From: JBGPHT01 sp041484525 | GTDB lineage: Bacteria; Acidobacteriota; Terriglobia; Bryobacterales; Bryobacteraceae | Reading direction: 5' to 3' | Assembly (NCBI GenBank): GCA_041484525.1 | Contig: JBGPHT010000215.1 | Span: 1 to 10,897, forward strand | DNA length: 10,897 nt | Part shown: piece by piece, positions 1-7,153 of the stretch | Layout of the letters: each line of letters begins with the position of its first letter | Position numbering within the stretch: position 1 is the first letter of the stretch | The notes under the pieces: generated by a model | Database searches by the model: none | What the model was told of the DNA's origin: nothing | Seen by the model: only the letters and a program-made list of their open reading frames with translations | Position numbers and translations under genes: made by a program

Positions 1-35
1 AACGTGTGTATTTCGAACTTACGCTGAAACGGTGA
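1..35 (+). CDS. Possible 3' end of a gene entering from the left
   Basis: Read from base 3, the frame gives R-V-Y-F-E-L-T-L-K-R and then TGA at 33-35. The alternating hydrophobic and polar residues look like a terminal beta strand, and a strong hairpin follows about 55 bases later, as expected at the end of a gene. Only ten residues are visible, so no family can be named and the reading may be chance. The same stretch is also open in another frame up to about 430, but that frame runs antisense through the small exported-protein gene and reads as Arg/Pro/Ala-rich low complexity. Confidence 0.3.
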   Translation, partial: RVYFELTLKR

Positions 36-88
36 AGCTGCGAGGAAAGGGAAACCGCCACCGCGCAAGCAGCACCGTTCCGCGCCGG

Positions 89-122
89 CGTGCGGCAGGC
101 CCGCTGAATGGCCTGCCGCACG
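89..122. terminator. Perfect 13-bp hairpin between convergent gene ends
   Basis: Bases 89-101 (cgtgcggcaggcc) are exactly complementary to 110-122, with an 8-base loop (cgctgaat). It lies between the presumed gene end at 35 on the plus strand and the minus-strand stop at 141. That is the right place for a two-way terminator. Neither side has a T-rich tract, so this is not a textbook intrinsic terminator; it may act as an RNA-end stabiliser or a U-tract-less terminator. Confidence 0.5.
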
Positions 123-140
123 GATTGCCGTCGACATCAC

Positions 141-380
141 TTACCTCCACGCGGTCCGATCCCAGCCGCGATGCTCCCGGCGCTCGCGCTCGAGCCGGGC
201 CCGCCGCTCGCGATCCAACCGCTCGCGCGACTCGTGCCCATACCGCGGCGCCGGCGCATAGTAGGCCTTTTGGCTCACGTTGGCGTACCGATCGTCGTTC
301 TTGTCATTCGCCTGAGCCGGCACCGCCAGCACCGCCGATGACGCTATCAACATCGCAATCCAACCGAAGGTTTTTCGCAT
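141..380 (-). CDS. Small exported charged protein, unknown function
   Basis: A 79-residue protein from ATG 380. It begins with a clear Sec signal peptide: MRKTF, then a hydrophobic stretch (IAMLIASSAVLAV), then a PAQA cleavage site near residue 24. The mature part is about 55 residues. It starts Asn/Asp-rich, has a Tyr/Pro patch (YYAPAPRY), and ends in an Arg/Glu-rich segment (RERLDRERRARLERERRE) likely to form one charged helix. I chose ATG 380 because GGGAG sits 8 bases upstream; a GTG at 395 would add five residues and would bury that site. The gene lies 88 bases after the glycosidase-like gene on the same strand, so it may be co-transcribed or separate. It resembles no family I can name; short basic envelope proteins of this kind are common but poorly described. 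Confidence 0.65.
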   Translation of the reverse strand: MRKTFGWIAMLIASSAVLAVPAQANDKNDDRYANVSQKAYYAPAPRYGHESRERLDRERRARLERERREHRGWDRTAWR

Positions 381-468
381 CTTCTCATCTCCCACTTCTA
401 GAGACGCTCGCGCCCCCTCGTGGCACGTAAGCCCTTCGTAAGGATTCAGAGCACCTGTGTAATGGCGG

Positions 469-2727
469 CTACTGCAGCGTGTAAGTGACCTTGCCCGACC
501 CCTCGCGCGCGATCGCGAAAGTGACGTTGCCCCGCTTCTCGCCTGTCAAGCCGTCAGCCGGTAGAGGCGTATTCTGCTCGATGGTCAACACCGTCTCCGC
601 CAGCCGTACGGTCCGCTTCCAGCCCTTGCCTAGAAACTCCAGCGTGTCTCCCGCAGCCCTGACTTCGACCCCGCCCGCTGCCGCCAACACACCCTGCTCC
701 GGAAGAAAGTTGACGTTGTTGTCCTTCCAGTTCATCTCCATCCACCGGCCTCCGTCTTGCGTCGAAAAGACGGCCCGCACCTTCTGCGATTCGAGCACCC
801 ACTCGGGCAGACCGTCGCCATCCAGGTCGGCGCTCCACGCGACGGTGCGACCGCGCGGCAACAGCAGCACACGCATCGGCAGGTCCTGCCTGGCTGCACC
901 CGCCACGCGCAGGCGGAAATCGCGCAGCCCCTCACCACTGCCGCTTGTCGCGAAGACCCGCAGCGAAACTCTGCGCTCATCCGTCGGACCCACGCTGACT
1001 TCGGTCTTTGGCGGAAAGAACTCCAGGCCATCGCCCGACGCCGCCAGGTGGTACGTCTGGATCTGCGGCCAGTTATTGCGAATCGAAATATCCAGATTCG
1101 TCCCGGCCTTGGGATCGATGGGCGCGATCGGCGGCTCAGGCGCCAACTCCGTGTCCGACCCGAAGTGGAGTTGCAGGGCGTCGAAAAGCCGGATCGACGC
1201 CGGCCGGAAAATCTGCAGACGCGCCCGCCCCAGCAGCACGCCATCGGCTTCGAGCGCCAGGTTGGCCCAGTCCCCATGCACTTCATCCGGCGGAACGCTC
1301 AGTTCGTAGTCGATCTCGTTGGGCGTTTTCTTCAGCGCCGTCGCCGTGAAGCCCTCCGGCAATCGCAGGCGCGAGCGCGCCGCCACGTCCACCGAGGAAT
1401 ACGTCGTGGACAAGGTGTTCTTCTCGCCGATGATCAGCCGCCGCGCCTCGTTGAAGAATGCCGAGGTCTCCGGCTCCTCCATCGCGATCCCGATGCGCAC
1501 GCGATTTCCCGGAGCCTGGCTCGCTGGAATCGGCAGGCGGGCCCGCATCGCCTTGTCGTCCCAATCGAACTTCGTGGGCTTGCCCGCCGCCAGATAGGGC
1601 CCCACCGGCTGGCGTACCAGTTGCAGAATGACTTCGCCCGCTTGCGGCGCCGCAAACTCCATGGCCAGAATTCCGTTCTCGAACTCGATCGCCAGCAACT
1701 CCGCCGTGGCGTAGACGATGTGCTCGGCCGCGGCCAGATTCGTGCACTCGCGGCACAGCCCGTCCGGACCGAGCGAGACTCCCACCGGCAGCCACAGCGA
1801 ATCGCGCGGCGCCACCGTCACCCCCGGGATCACCAGCGTGCGCTTCTGCAGCGGCTCGATCACGCGTACGTCGTCGTGGAAAAGCTGCGAGCTGCGGTTG
1901 GTCACGTTCACTGCCGAGCCCACGGGCGAGCTCACCTGGAACGCCGAAACTCCTTCCGGGAATTTGCCCACGGCCGGCTTCGGCAGCACCGTGGCGTGCG
2001 ACGCGCCTACCAGCGGCGCCCAATTGCGCAACAGCGCGGCATTGCGCCGCAGAGCTACGGTGGTGGCGTGCTCGTCGCCGCTCAGACCCACCGCGCCCTT
2101 GCGCAGCAGCGTGGCAGGATGCGCCGCCCAACCTGCTGGATAGAGCGCGTCTTCCACGTCCGTCCACAACACCGCGCCCTTGGCCGAGGCCATCGCCTGG
2201 CGGCCGCGCCACAGGGCCGCCGCGTCGTTCGCCGAAATCACCGTTACTGGTTCCGGTGCCGGCGCGGCTTCGATGGTGAGGCCGCGTCCTTCCACAAATG
2301 CGATGGGGCCACCGTGTGAGGCCGTCTGCGTCGCCAGCAGTTGATCGAGCTGCTTCAACCACGCGCGCTGCGCCGCGGCATTCGCGCCCACCGGCGTCCC
2401 GGCGTTCAGCCATCCGGCAACCGGCGGCAGCGGACGAACCCAGCCGCGCAGATCGAGGCGACGGAGCAACCGGACGAAGCCGCTGAGATCGCGCCGCGGA
2501 CTGGTGCTCCCCGTGAAATCGAACTCGTCGGGCTGGATCTGGTGCCAGTTCCACGGAATCGAAAACTCCACCGTGCGCACCCCGATGCTCTTCAGCCACA
2601 CCAACTCGCGCTCCCAAAGCGCGCGTGGATACGCGTAGTAGGGGAACTCGACCGCCTGCACGAACTCCGGCTGCGGCACGGCCGCCGACGCCGCAAACAC
2701 AAACAGCAGCGCGAGCAGCCGCTTCAA
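469..2727 (-). CDS. Secreted GH35/GH42-like (beta-galactosidase-fold) protein, possibly non-catalytic
   Basis: A 752-residue protein with a signal peptide (MKRLLALLFVFAASA, cleavage near residue 15). Residues 37-110 follow the opening of GH35/GH42 beta-galactosidase barrels: W-x-x-E-L-x-x-L-K-S-I-G, then TVEFSIPWNWH (52-62), EFDF (68-71), a conserved-looking D-L-x-x-F-V-R-L segment, and RPLPPVAGW, which matches the RPGPY-x-x-E-W region in degraded form. GGPIAFVEGRG (139-149) sits where GH35 enzymes have GGPI-x-x-x-Q-x-E-N-E, but the Asn-Glu acid/base pair is absent. The rest is beta-rich: an immunoglobulin-like or NEW3-like segment around 540-610, a DLDGDGLPEW loop at 634-643, and a C-terminal beta domain. 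I chose TTG 2727 because it overlaps the loader stop as TTGA, starts the signal peptide, and has GAAAGG 10 bases upstream. An ATG at 2787 would put 20 unrelated residues before the signal. The family call is from motif memory; the activity is uncertain. Confidence 0.55.
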   Translation of the reverse strand: MKRLLALLFVFAASAAVPQPEFVQAVEFPYYAYPRALWERELVWLKSIGVRTVEFSIPWNWHQIQPDEFDFTGSTSPRRDLSGFVRLLRRLDLRGWVRPLPPVAGWLNAGTPVGANAAAQRAWLKQLDQLLATQTASHGGPIAFVEGRGLTIEAAPAPEPVTVISANDAAALWRGRQAMASAKGAVLWTDVEDALYPAGWAAHPATLLRKGAVGLSGDEHATTVALRRNAALLRNWAPLVGASHATVLPKPAVGKFPEGVSAFQVSSPVGSAVNVTNRSSQLFHDDVRVIEPLQKRTLVIPGVTVAPRDSLWLPVGVSLGPDGLCRECTNLAAAEHIVYATAELLAIEFENGILAMEFAAPQAGEVILQLVRQPVGPYLAAGKPTKFDWDDKAMRARLPIPASQAPGNRVRIGIAMEEPETSAFFNEARRLIIGEKNTLSTTYSSVDVAARSRLRLPEGFTATALKKTPNEIDYELSVPPDEVHGDWANLALEADGVLLGRARLQIFRPASIRLFDALQLHFGSDTELAPEPPIAPIDPKAGTNLDISIRNNWPQIQTYHLAASGDGLEFFPPKTEVSVGPTDERRVSLRVFATSGSGEGLRDFRLRVAGAARQDLPMRVLLLPRGRTVAWSADLDGDGLPEWVLESQKVRAVFSTQDGGRWMEMNWKDNNVNFLPEQGVLAAAGGVEVRAAGDTLEFLGKGWKRTVRLAETVLTIEQNTPLPADGLTGEKRGNVTFAIAREGSGKVTYTLQ

Positions 2728-3515
2728 AACGTGCGCGCCTTTCGCAGCCGGTAATCCTCCACTAGCGGCATGCGGATCACGGTGCACATCTCGAACAGGC
2801 GCGACCGTGCGCGCGCCCCAATCCGCCGCTCCAGCGTGTCGAGATACTCCACGCCGCCCACGGCATTTCTTTCCATGGTGGCGCTGCCGGCGTCGCCATC
2901 GGGCAGGTTCGTGGTGGCAATCAGCGGTTTCCGGTTATTGCAGCGATACGTGATGATCGACGTGATGGTGTCTTCCACCCACTCGGTGACGCGATGCGCG
3001 CCGATATCGTCGAGCAGCAGCACCTCCGCCTCGAGAGCCACGCGATATGCCTCCTTGTCGGCCGAATTCGAGCTGGCGTCATAGCCGGCGCGAATCCGGT
3101 CCAGCAGGTTCTGGTAATCGCAGAACAGGCCCTCGAAGCCCTTTTCGATGATCTGCCGCAGCGCCGCCACTGCCAGGTGAGTCTTGCCGGTGCCGGGCTT
3201 GCCGATCAGCAGCAGCCCGGGCCGCTGCTCGTTGGGAAACTCGCGCACGTAGCTCTTCACCTGCATCATCACCGTGATCAGCTCACGGCGGGCGGTGGGG
3301 TTCTCCGCACCGGGCAACATGAAATTGCGCGCACCCGGAAGCGAATCGTCGAACGAAGCTTTGCGGTATAGCGGTGGAAGCTGCGCCTTCTCTTCCATGC
3401 GGCCAGCGCGGCCGGCATTGCCGCAATCGCAGCGCTCGGCACCCGATACATTGGCGCGCTCGACGATCGTCCAGCCCGTGCCTTGACACTTCGGGCAAAC
3501 CGATTCCGTGGCCAT
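2724..3515 (-). CDS. DnaC/DnaI-like AAA+ helicase loader with N-terminal zinc finger
   Basis: A 263-residue cytoplasmic ATPase of the DnaC/DnaI/IstB group, expected to load the replicative helicase DnaB onto DNA. The N-terminus has four cysteines in zinc-finger order (C7-x-x-C10 and C29-x-C31), as in many loaders of this type. The AAA+ core shows Walker A GKPGTGKT (105-112), Walker B LLLDD (166-170), sensor-1 ATTN (200-203) and the arginine region RIGARARSRLFEM (231-243). The length is close to DnaC (about 245) and below DnaI (about 310). An IstB transposition ATPase is less likely because there is no IS21 transposase or terminal repeat nearby and IstB proteins usually lack this zinc finger. 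The ATG follows the PPC-protein stop by 22 bases, and its own stop overlaps the next gene. GATAAT ends 7 bases before the ATG, so it may also have its own leaderless promoter. Confidence 0.85.
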   Translation of the reverse strand: MATESVCPKCQGTGWTIVERANVSGAERCDCGNAGRAGRMEEKAQLPPLYRKASFDDSLPGARNFMLPGAENPTARRELITVMMQVKSYVREFPNEQRPGLLLIGKPGTGKTHLAVAALRQIIEKGFEGLFCDYQNLLDRIRAGYDASSNSADKEAYRVALEAEVLLLDDIGAHRVTEWVEDTITSIITYRCNNRKPLIATTNLPDGDAGSATMERNAVGGVEYLDTLERRIGARARSRLFEMCTVIRMPLVEDYRLRKARTF

Positions 3516-3522
3516 TGCCCCT

Positions 3523-3528
3523 ATTATC
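3523..3528 (-). promoter_or_regulatory. -10-like hexamer GATAAT directly before the helicase-loader ATG
   Basis: Read on the minus strand, GATAAT matches the sigma-70 -10 consensus in five of six bases and is separated from ATG 3515 by seven bases (AGGGGCA). Transcription would begin at or just before the ATG. AGGGG lies too near the ATG (2 bases) to be a normal ribosome site. No convincing -35 box is visible 16-18 bases upstream. Confidence 0.35.
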
Positions 3529-3537
3529 GCGCTTCTG

Positions 3538-5613
3538 CTACTGACTCACCTCGGCTAAAGTAAGCGTGTAAGCCCCCGCTGAGGTGTAGTCGCCGAACGG
3601 CTTCGCCACTACGTAATAGGTGCCCGCGGGCAGCGGCCGCAGCAGCCGCGCGTTGGTGTTGCCGCCGCTGTCGTCGTCTTCATCCACCACGTTGCCCTTG
3701 GCGTCCAGCAACACCAGATACGCATCGAACGCGCTAGAATTCAGGCGCAGATCGATGGTGGTGCCGGCCGCAAGGTCGATCCGGTAGAGGTCCGCGAAGG
3801 TTGCGTCCAGGTATTGGCAACCCGTGAAACCGATGGTTCCGGCGGTGCCGCCGCCGAGTTCGAGCGTCCCCTTGGACGTACAGAACGGCGGACGCTCGCC
3901 GGACACCACGAGGAGATCGACGCGGTACAAGCCGCCCGTCGAGCTCGAAGCGGCGCGGGCCGCCAGGCGGTAGGTGCCCGCCGCCAGGTATTGGACGATC
4001 AACGGGTCTCCGATCAGGTAGCTGTTGTCGTCGCTGCGCAGTAACTTGCCGGCCTGGTCGAAGAGCTCCAGATGCCCGTCCACCTGGCTCGACGTCATCA
4101 CCAGCGCGACCGTCGCGTCCGACGGCAGCACAAACTGGTACATGTCCACGGGCTCGCCATTCGAGCCGCGGCAACTGGCCGGCCCCAGCCACTGGATGTA
4201 CCCGCCGTTTACCGCGAGCGGCTGCGCGGTGGTGCACGCCGGCACGTCGTGCGCCGCGAATCCGGCGGTCAACCGGTACGCTCCGGCGCCTTCCGTCGCT
4301 GCCGCCGCCACTATGTATGTGCCAGCCGGCAGATCGGCCGTGATGCGCGAACCGGTTACGCCATCCACGTCGTCATTATTCAGGATCAGGTTGTCCTTGG
4401 CATCGCGGATGGCCAGCCGCGTATTGAAGTCGCCCGAGTTCATCGCCAGATCGAGCGTGCCCGCGGCCGGCAGAACCAGTGTGTACAGGTCCGCCAAACC
4501 GAGGGCGGTACGGCAACTTGCCGCCGATAGCGCTCCCGCCGCATCGCCGATGTTCAGCGCGCCGAGGGCACACGACTGCGGCGCCCCCGGCACAAACTTG
4601 TAGTCGAGTGTGTAGGCCCCGCCCGACGGCACGGAGCTGAACACCTCGAGCGCATAGTTCCCCGGCGCGAGTTGCATGCGCAAATCCGAGTTCCCGCCGC
4701 CCGCACCGCCCGCATCCGTCGCCAGCGAGTTGCCGGCCTCGTCGAGCAGCGTCAGGGTGGCATTGAACTCACGGCTCGTCACGCTCACATCGGCCACGCC
4801 CGCGGACGACACCGTCAGCGGATAGTAGTCGTAGTAGACCAAGTCGCCGCTCCCCGGCAGCGTCACCGTGCAGCTACCGGCCGTAATCGACGCGCTGTCG
4901 CTCACCGAATCGGAAAGCGTTTTCTGCGCGCGGCAGGTCTCGGTGTCGGCCGGCTCGAAACTCGTCGTCACCTGATAGGCGCCCGTGGAGTCCATCGACG
5001 CCACTGCGATCTCGTACCGGCTGTCGGCATCCACCGGAATCGCGACCTTGCTGCCCCCCGTCTGGATGGCATGGCCGTCGCTCCCCCGCACCGTGACTCG
5101 AGTAGTGAAATCGCTGCTTGCGATCGCGACCGTCAGCGTGCCCGCCCCCAGCGTCGTGAGCGTGTACGCTTCGTACGGAGTGCCGTCGGGCGCCGCGCAA
5201 CCAGTGGCGCCGAGCGTCCCGGCCACGCTCTGGTTCAACCCGAACGAAGGGAAGTTGGCGCACCACATCCCGGGCTCGATGTGGAACGCCGTCTGGATCG
5301 AGTAGCCGCCCACGCCGTTCACCAGCACGCTATAGCTGCCCGCTTCGATCGCCCGGTTGATGCTCGCGCCCTCGGCAATCTTGACGCCCGCCTGATCCCG
5401 CAGCACCAACGAAAGACCGGAGTCGATTCGGATCTGCCCGCGCGCCGGAAGGTCGAGCCTGTAGGCCGCGTACGCAGTGCCGTCCGAGAGCCGGCAGTTC
5501 GCGCCGTCGAGCGTCCCTGCCACCGTTCCAGCCGGCAGCAGCCGCCCCGCCGGAGCGCACGTCTGCCCCCAGAGTGACGACAGGCCGAGGGTGGCGGCAA
5601 CCAGGAAACGCAT
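3538..5613 (-). CDS. Secreted protein with six tandem PPC-like domains
   Basis: A 691-residue protein with a short signal peptide (MRFLVAATLGLSSLWGQ, cleavage near 17). The rest is six beta-sandwich repeats of about 100-120 residues, starting near 18, 116, 223, 346, 458 and 576. Each has a G-x-L/I...C turn, a D-x-Y-x-L/F-x-L strand, a stretch like F-x-x-x-L-x-L-x-D-x-x-G, an Asp/Asn-rich loop that could bind calcium (DEDDDSGGNTN at 644-654), and a final L-P-A-G-T-Y-x-V strand. This is the pattern of bacterial pre-peptidase C-terminal (PPC) domains. There are exactly 12 cysteines, two per repeat. No catalytic domain, sorting signal or membrane anchor is visible, so it is probably an extracellular or periplasmic binding or structural protein. 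It is the first gene of the minus-strand run. TACCCT ends nine bases before the ATG; no Shine-Dalgarno is seen. Confidence 0.8.
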   Translation of the reverse strand: MRFLVAATLGLSSLWGQTCAPAGRLLPAGTVAGTLDGANCRLSDGTAYAAYRLDLPARGQIRIDSGLSLVLRDQAGVKIAEGASINRAIEAGSYSVLVNGVGGYSIQTAFHIEPGMWCANFPSFGLNQSVAGTLGATGCAAPDGTPYEAYTLTTLGAGTLTVAIASSDFTTRVTVRGSDGHAIQTGGSKVAIPVDADSRYEIAVASMDSTGAYQVTTSFEPADTETCRAQKTLSDSVSDSASITAGSCTVTLPGSGDLVYYDYYPLTVSSAGVADVSVTSREFNATLTLLDEAGNSLATDAGGAGGGNSDLRMQLAPGNYALEVFSSVPSGGAYTLDYKFVPGAPQSCALGALNIGDAAGALSAASCRTALGLADLYTLVLPAAGTLDLAMNSGDFNTRLAIRDAKDNLILNNDDVDGVTGSRITADLPAGTYIVAAAATEGAGAYRLTAGFAAHDVPACTTAQPLAVNGGYIQWLGPASCRGSNGEPVDMYQFVLPSDATVALVMTSSQVDGHLELFDQAGKLLRSDDNSYLIGDPLIVQYLAAGTYRLAARAASSSTGGLYRVDLLVVSGERPPFCTSKGTLELGGGTAGTIGFTGCQYLDATFADLYRIDLAAGTTIDLRLNSSAFDAYLVLLDAKGNVVDEDDDSGGNTNARLLRPLPAGTYYVVAKPFGDYTSAGAYTLTLAEVSQ

Positions 5614-5622
5614 CCAATAAAG

Positions 5623-5628
5623 AGGGTA
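5623..5628 (-). promoter_or_regulatory. Weak -10-like hexamer TACCCT before the PPC-repeat gene
   Basis: TACCCT keeps the key first, second and last bases of the -10 box (TANNNT) and ends nine bases before ATG 5613. By itself it is weak. It is listed because it has the same position as the better hexamers before four other genes here. Confidence 0.2.
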
Positions 5629-5665
5629 ACCCGCGGACGGCGGAAAGGTTGTACCGCGGCACTGC

Positions 5666-5671
5666 TATGAT
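5666..5671 (+). promoter_or_regulatory. -10 hexamer TATGAT directly before der
   Basis: TATGAT matches TATAAT in five of six bases and ends eight bases before ATG 5680, placing the expected transcription start at about 5678-5680. No Shine-Dalgarno is present in the short leader, and no good -35 box is seen 16-18 bases upstream. This implies a leaderless or nearly leaderless der mRNA. Confidence 0.4.
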
Positions 5672-5679
5672 TGAATTAC

Positions 5680-6978
5680 ATGCCGAACGCCACACCTACT
5701 GTGGTCATTATCGGCAGGCCCAACGTCGGGAAGTCCACCCTCTTCAACCGCATCACGGGAAAGCGGCGCGCGATCGTCGGCGATGAGCCGGGCATCACGC
5801 GCGACCGCATCCATGGGTCTGCCGAACACGACCAGCACCGCTTCGAGGTCATCGACACCGGTGGCATCGTGGTGAACGACCAGGAGTATATTCCCGCTCA
5901 GATTCTGCAGCAGGCGGAATTCGTGCTCAAGACCGCCAATCACGTCATCTTCCTGGTCGACGGCCGCGCGGAAATCACCAGCTCCGATCGCGACCTCGCG
6001 CAGATGCTCCAGCGCCTCGGCAAACCCGTCAGCCTGGCCGTCAACAAGGCCGACACCGCCGCCCGCCACGATCTCGCGCACCAGTTCTACGAGCTCGGAA
6101 TCCCCGACGTTTTCCCCATTTCCGCCGAGCACGGCACCGGCATCGACTCGCTTCTCGATCGCGTCACCAGCACCTTCCCGGCCGAGGCAGCCGCCGAAGA
6201 GATCCTCCCCCAGGGCATCAAGGTCGCCATCATCGGCCGCCCCAATGTCGGCAAGTCGACCTTGCTGAATACGCTCGCCGGCCAGAAGCGCGCCATCGTG
6301 TCCCCTGTCGCCGGCACCACCCGCGATGCCGTGGACGAGCGCATCACGCGCGACGGCCAGGACTACATTTTCGTCGACACCGCGGGCATCCGCCGCAAGG
6401 GCAAGACGAAGCTCATGGCGGAAAAGCTGAGCGTCGTGATGGCGCGCCGCCACATCCGCATGTCTCACGTGGTGCTGCTGATGCTCGACGCCGTGGAAGG
6501 CGTGGTGGGCCTCGACGCCACCATCGCCGGATACGCCCACGAGGGCGGACGCGCCGTCATCATCTGCGTCAACAAGTGGGACGAGGTGCCGGACAAGGGC
6601 CACAAGCGCCCGGAATTCGAGAGCACCGTCCGCGACCATTTCAAGTTCCTGGAATACGCACCCATTGTTTTCCTGTCCGCCAAGAACGGCACGGGTGTCG
6701 ATCGTCTGTTCCCGCTGATCCGTGAATGCTACGACTCCGCCTCGCGGCGCGTCACCACCGGCGAGTTGAACCGGTTCGTCGAAGGGTTGCGCTTCGAGGA
6801 GCGAAGAATCTTTTACATCACGCAGCACTCGATCCGCCCGCCCGCTTTCGCCGTATTCACGGACCGCGGCGGCCCGCTGCACTTCTCGCACGAGCGGCAC
6901 CTGATTAACCAGCTCCGCCGCCGTTTTGGCTTCAAAGGCACGCCGATCCTGCTCCAGACGCGGGCCAAAAAGAAATAA
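5680..6978 (+). CDS. der: Ribosome assembly GTPase Der (EngA)
   Basis: A 432-residue essential GTPase that acts in late assembly of the 50S ribosomal subunit. Two G domains in tandem are clear. The first has GRPNVGKST (12-20), PGITRD, DTGG (59-62), NKAD (122-125) and SAEHG (148-152). The second has GRPNVGKST (186-194), AGTTRD, DTAG (233-236), NKWD (298-301) and SAKNG (333-337). The C-terminal KH-like domain (about 350-432) contains the expected PPAFAVF strand and GFKGTPILL end, then a basic tail. The length fits the short bacterial type (about 436) rather than the longer enterobacterial one. I prefer ATG 5680 over TTG 5671 because the protein then starts just before the first strand and the TTG overlaps the putative -10 box. 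The gene is divergent from the PPC-repeat gene and has no obvious operon partner. Confidence 0.97.
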   Translation: MPNATPTVVIIGRPNVGKSTLFNRITGKRRAIVGDEPGITRDRIHGSAEHDQHRFEVIDTGGIVVNDQEYIPAQILQQAEFVLKTANHVIFLVDGRAEITSSDRDLAQMLQRLGKPVSLAVNKADTAARHDLAHQFYELGIPDVFPISAEHGTGIDSLLDRVTSTFPAEAAAEEILPQGIKVAIIGRPNVGKSTLLNTLAGQKRAIVSPVAGTTRDAVDERITRDGQDYIFVDTAGIRRKGKTKLMAEKLSVVMARRHIRMSHVVLLMLDAVEGVVGLDATIAGYAHEGGRAVIICVNKWDEVPDKGHKRPEFESTVRDHFKFLEYAPIVFLSAKNGTGVDRLFPLIRECYDSASRRVTTGELNRFVEGLRFEERRIFYITQHSIRPPAFAVFTDRGGPLHFSHERHLINQLRRRFGFKGTPILLQTRAKKK

Positions 6979-7068
6979 TGGAGGGGCCGGGTGGTACCCT
7001 CTGGGTCCAAATGGGCGTGTCTTGCCGCCCTTCGGCCACTAGGTAACCCCGCAATTCGCGTTAATTGT

Positions 7069-7098
7069 TTGCGTTTTACTAACGCTCCCCTTTAGACT
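7069..7098 (+). promoter_or_regulatory. Possible sigma-70 promoter of the bactofilin gene
   Basis: TTGCGT (7069-7074) and TAGACT (7093-7098) are 18 bases apart and lie in a locally AT-rich patch. They would give a leader of about 50 bases before ATG 7154. The match to consensus is modest. An inverted repeat, gctccc (7084-7089) and gggagc (7103-7108), brackets the putative -10 box and could be an operator or a small hairpin. Confidence 0.25.
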
Positions 7099-7140
7099 AT
7101 GAGGGAGCAGTCATTCATGAGCGGACTCATACACTTTTCA

Positions 7141-7146
7141 GGAAGG
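7141..7146 (+). promoter_or_regulatory. Ribosome binding site of full-length bactofilin
   Basis: GGAAGG lies seven bases before ATG 7154, a normal Shine-Dalgarno position. It supports the upstream start and the N-terminal tail. Confidence 0.6.
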
Positions 7147-7153
7147 CGGCCCT

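Larger units (their letters stand above)
6979..7153 (+). other. Intergenic stretch between der and bactofilin
   Basis: These 175 bases contain no ORF worth calling. Two weak hairpins lie after the der stop: gaggg/ccctc at 6981-6985 and 6997-7001, and gggcg/cgccc at 7013-7017 and 7026-7030. Either could help end der transcription, but neither has a T tract. The section from about 7050 is AT-richer than its surroundings and looks like the bactofilin promoter region. Confidence 0.4.

Noticed and set aside
32..430. Plus-strand open frame of 132 codons at the left edge
   Set aside because: It reads as Arg/Pro/Ala low complexity and runs antisense to a small gene with a clear signal peptide and ribosome site.
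757..2319. Plus-strand open frame of 520 codons
   Set aside because: It is antisense to the glycosidase-like gene, is very rich in Arg/Gln/His, and has no recognisable motif; typical of GC-rich shadow frames.
2724..3515. The AAA+ loader as an IstB subunit of an IS21 insertion sequence
   Set aside because: No transposase, terminal inverted repeats or target duplication nearby, and the N-terminal zinc finger fits a helicase loader better.
5665..6900. Minus-strand open frame of 411 codons
   Set aside because: Antisense to der, whose G-box motifs make the plus strand certain.
6981..7030. A riboswitch or structured RNA after der
   Set aside because: Only two weak 5-bp hairpins are visible, with no recognisable conserved core.
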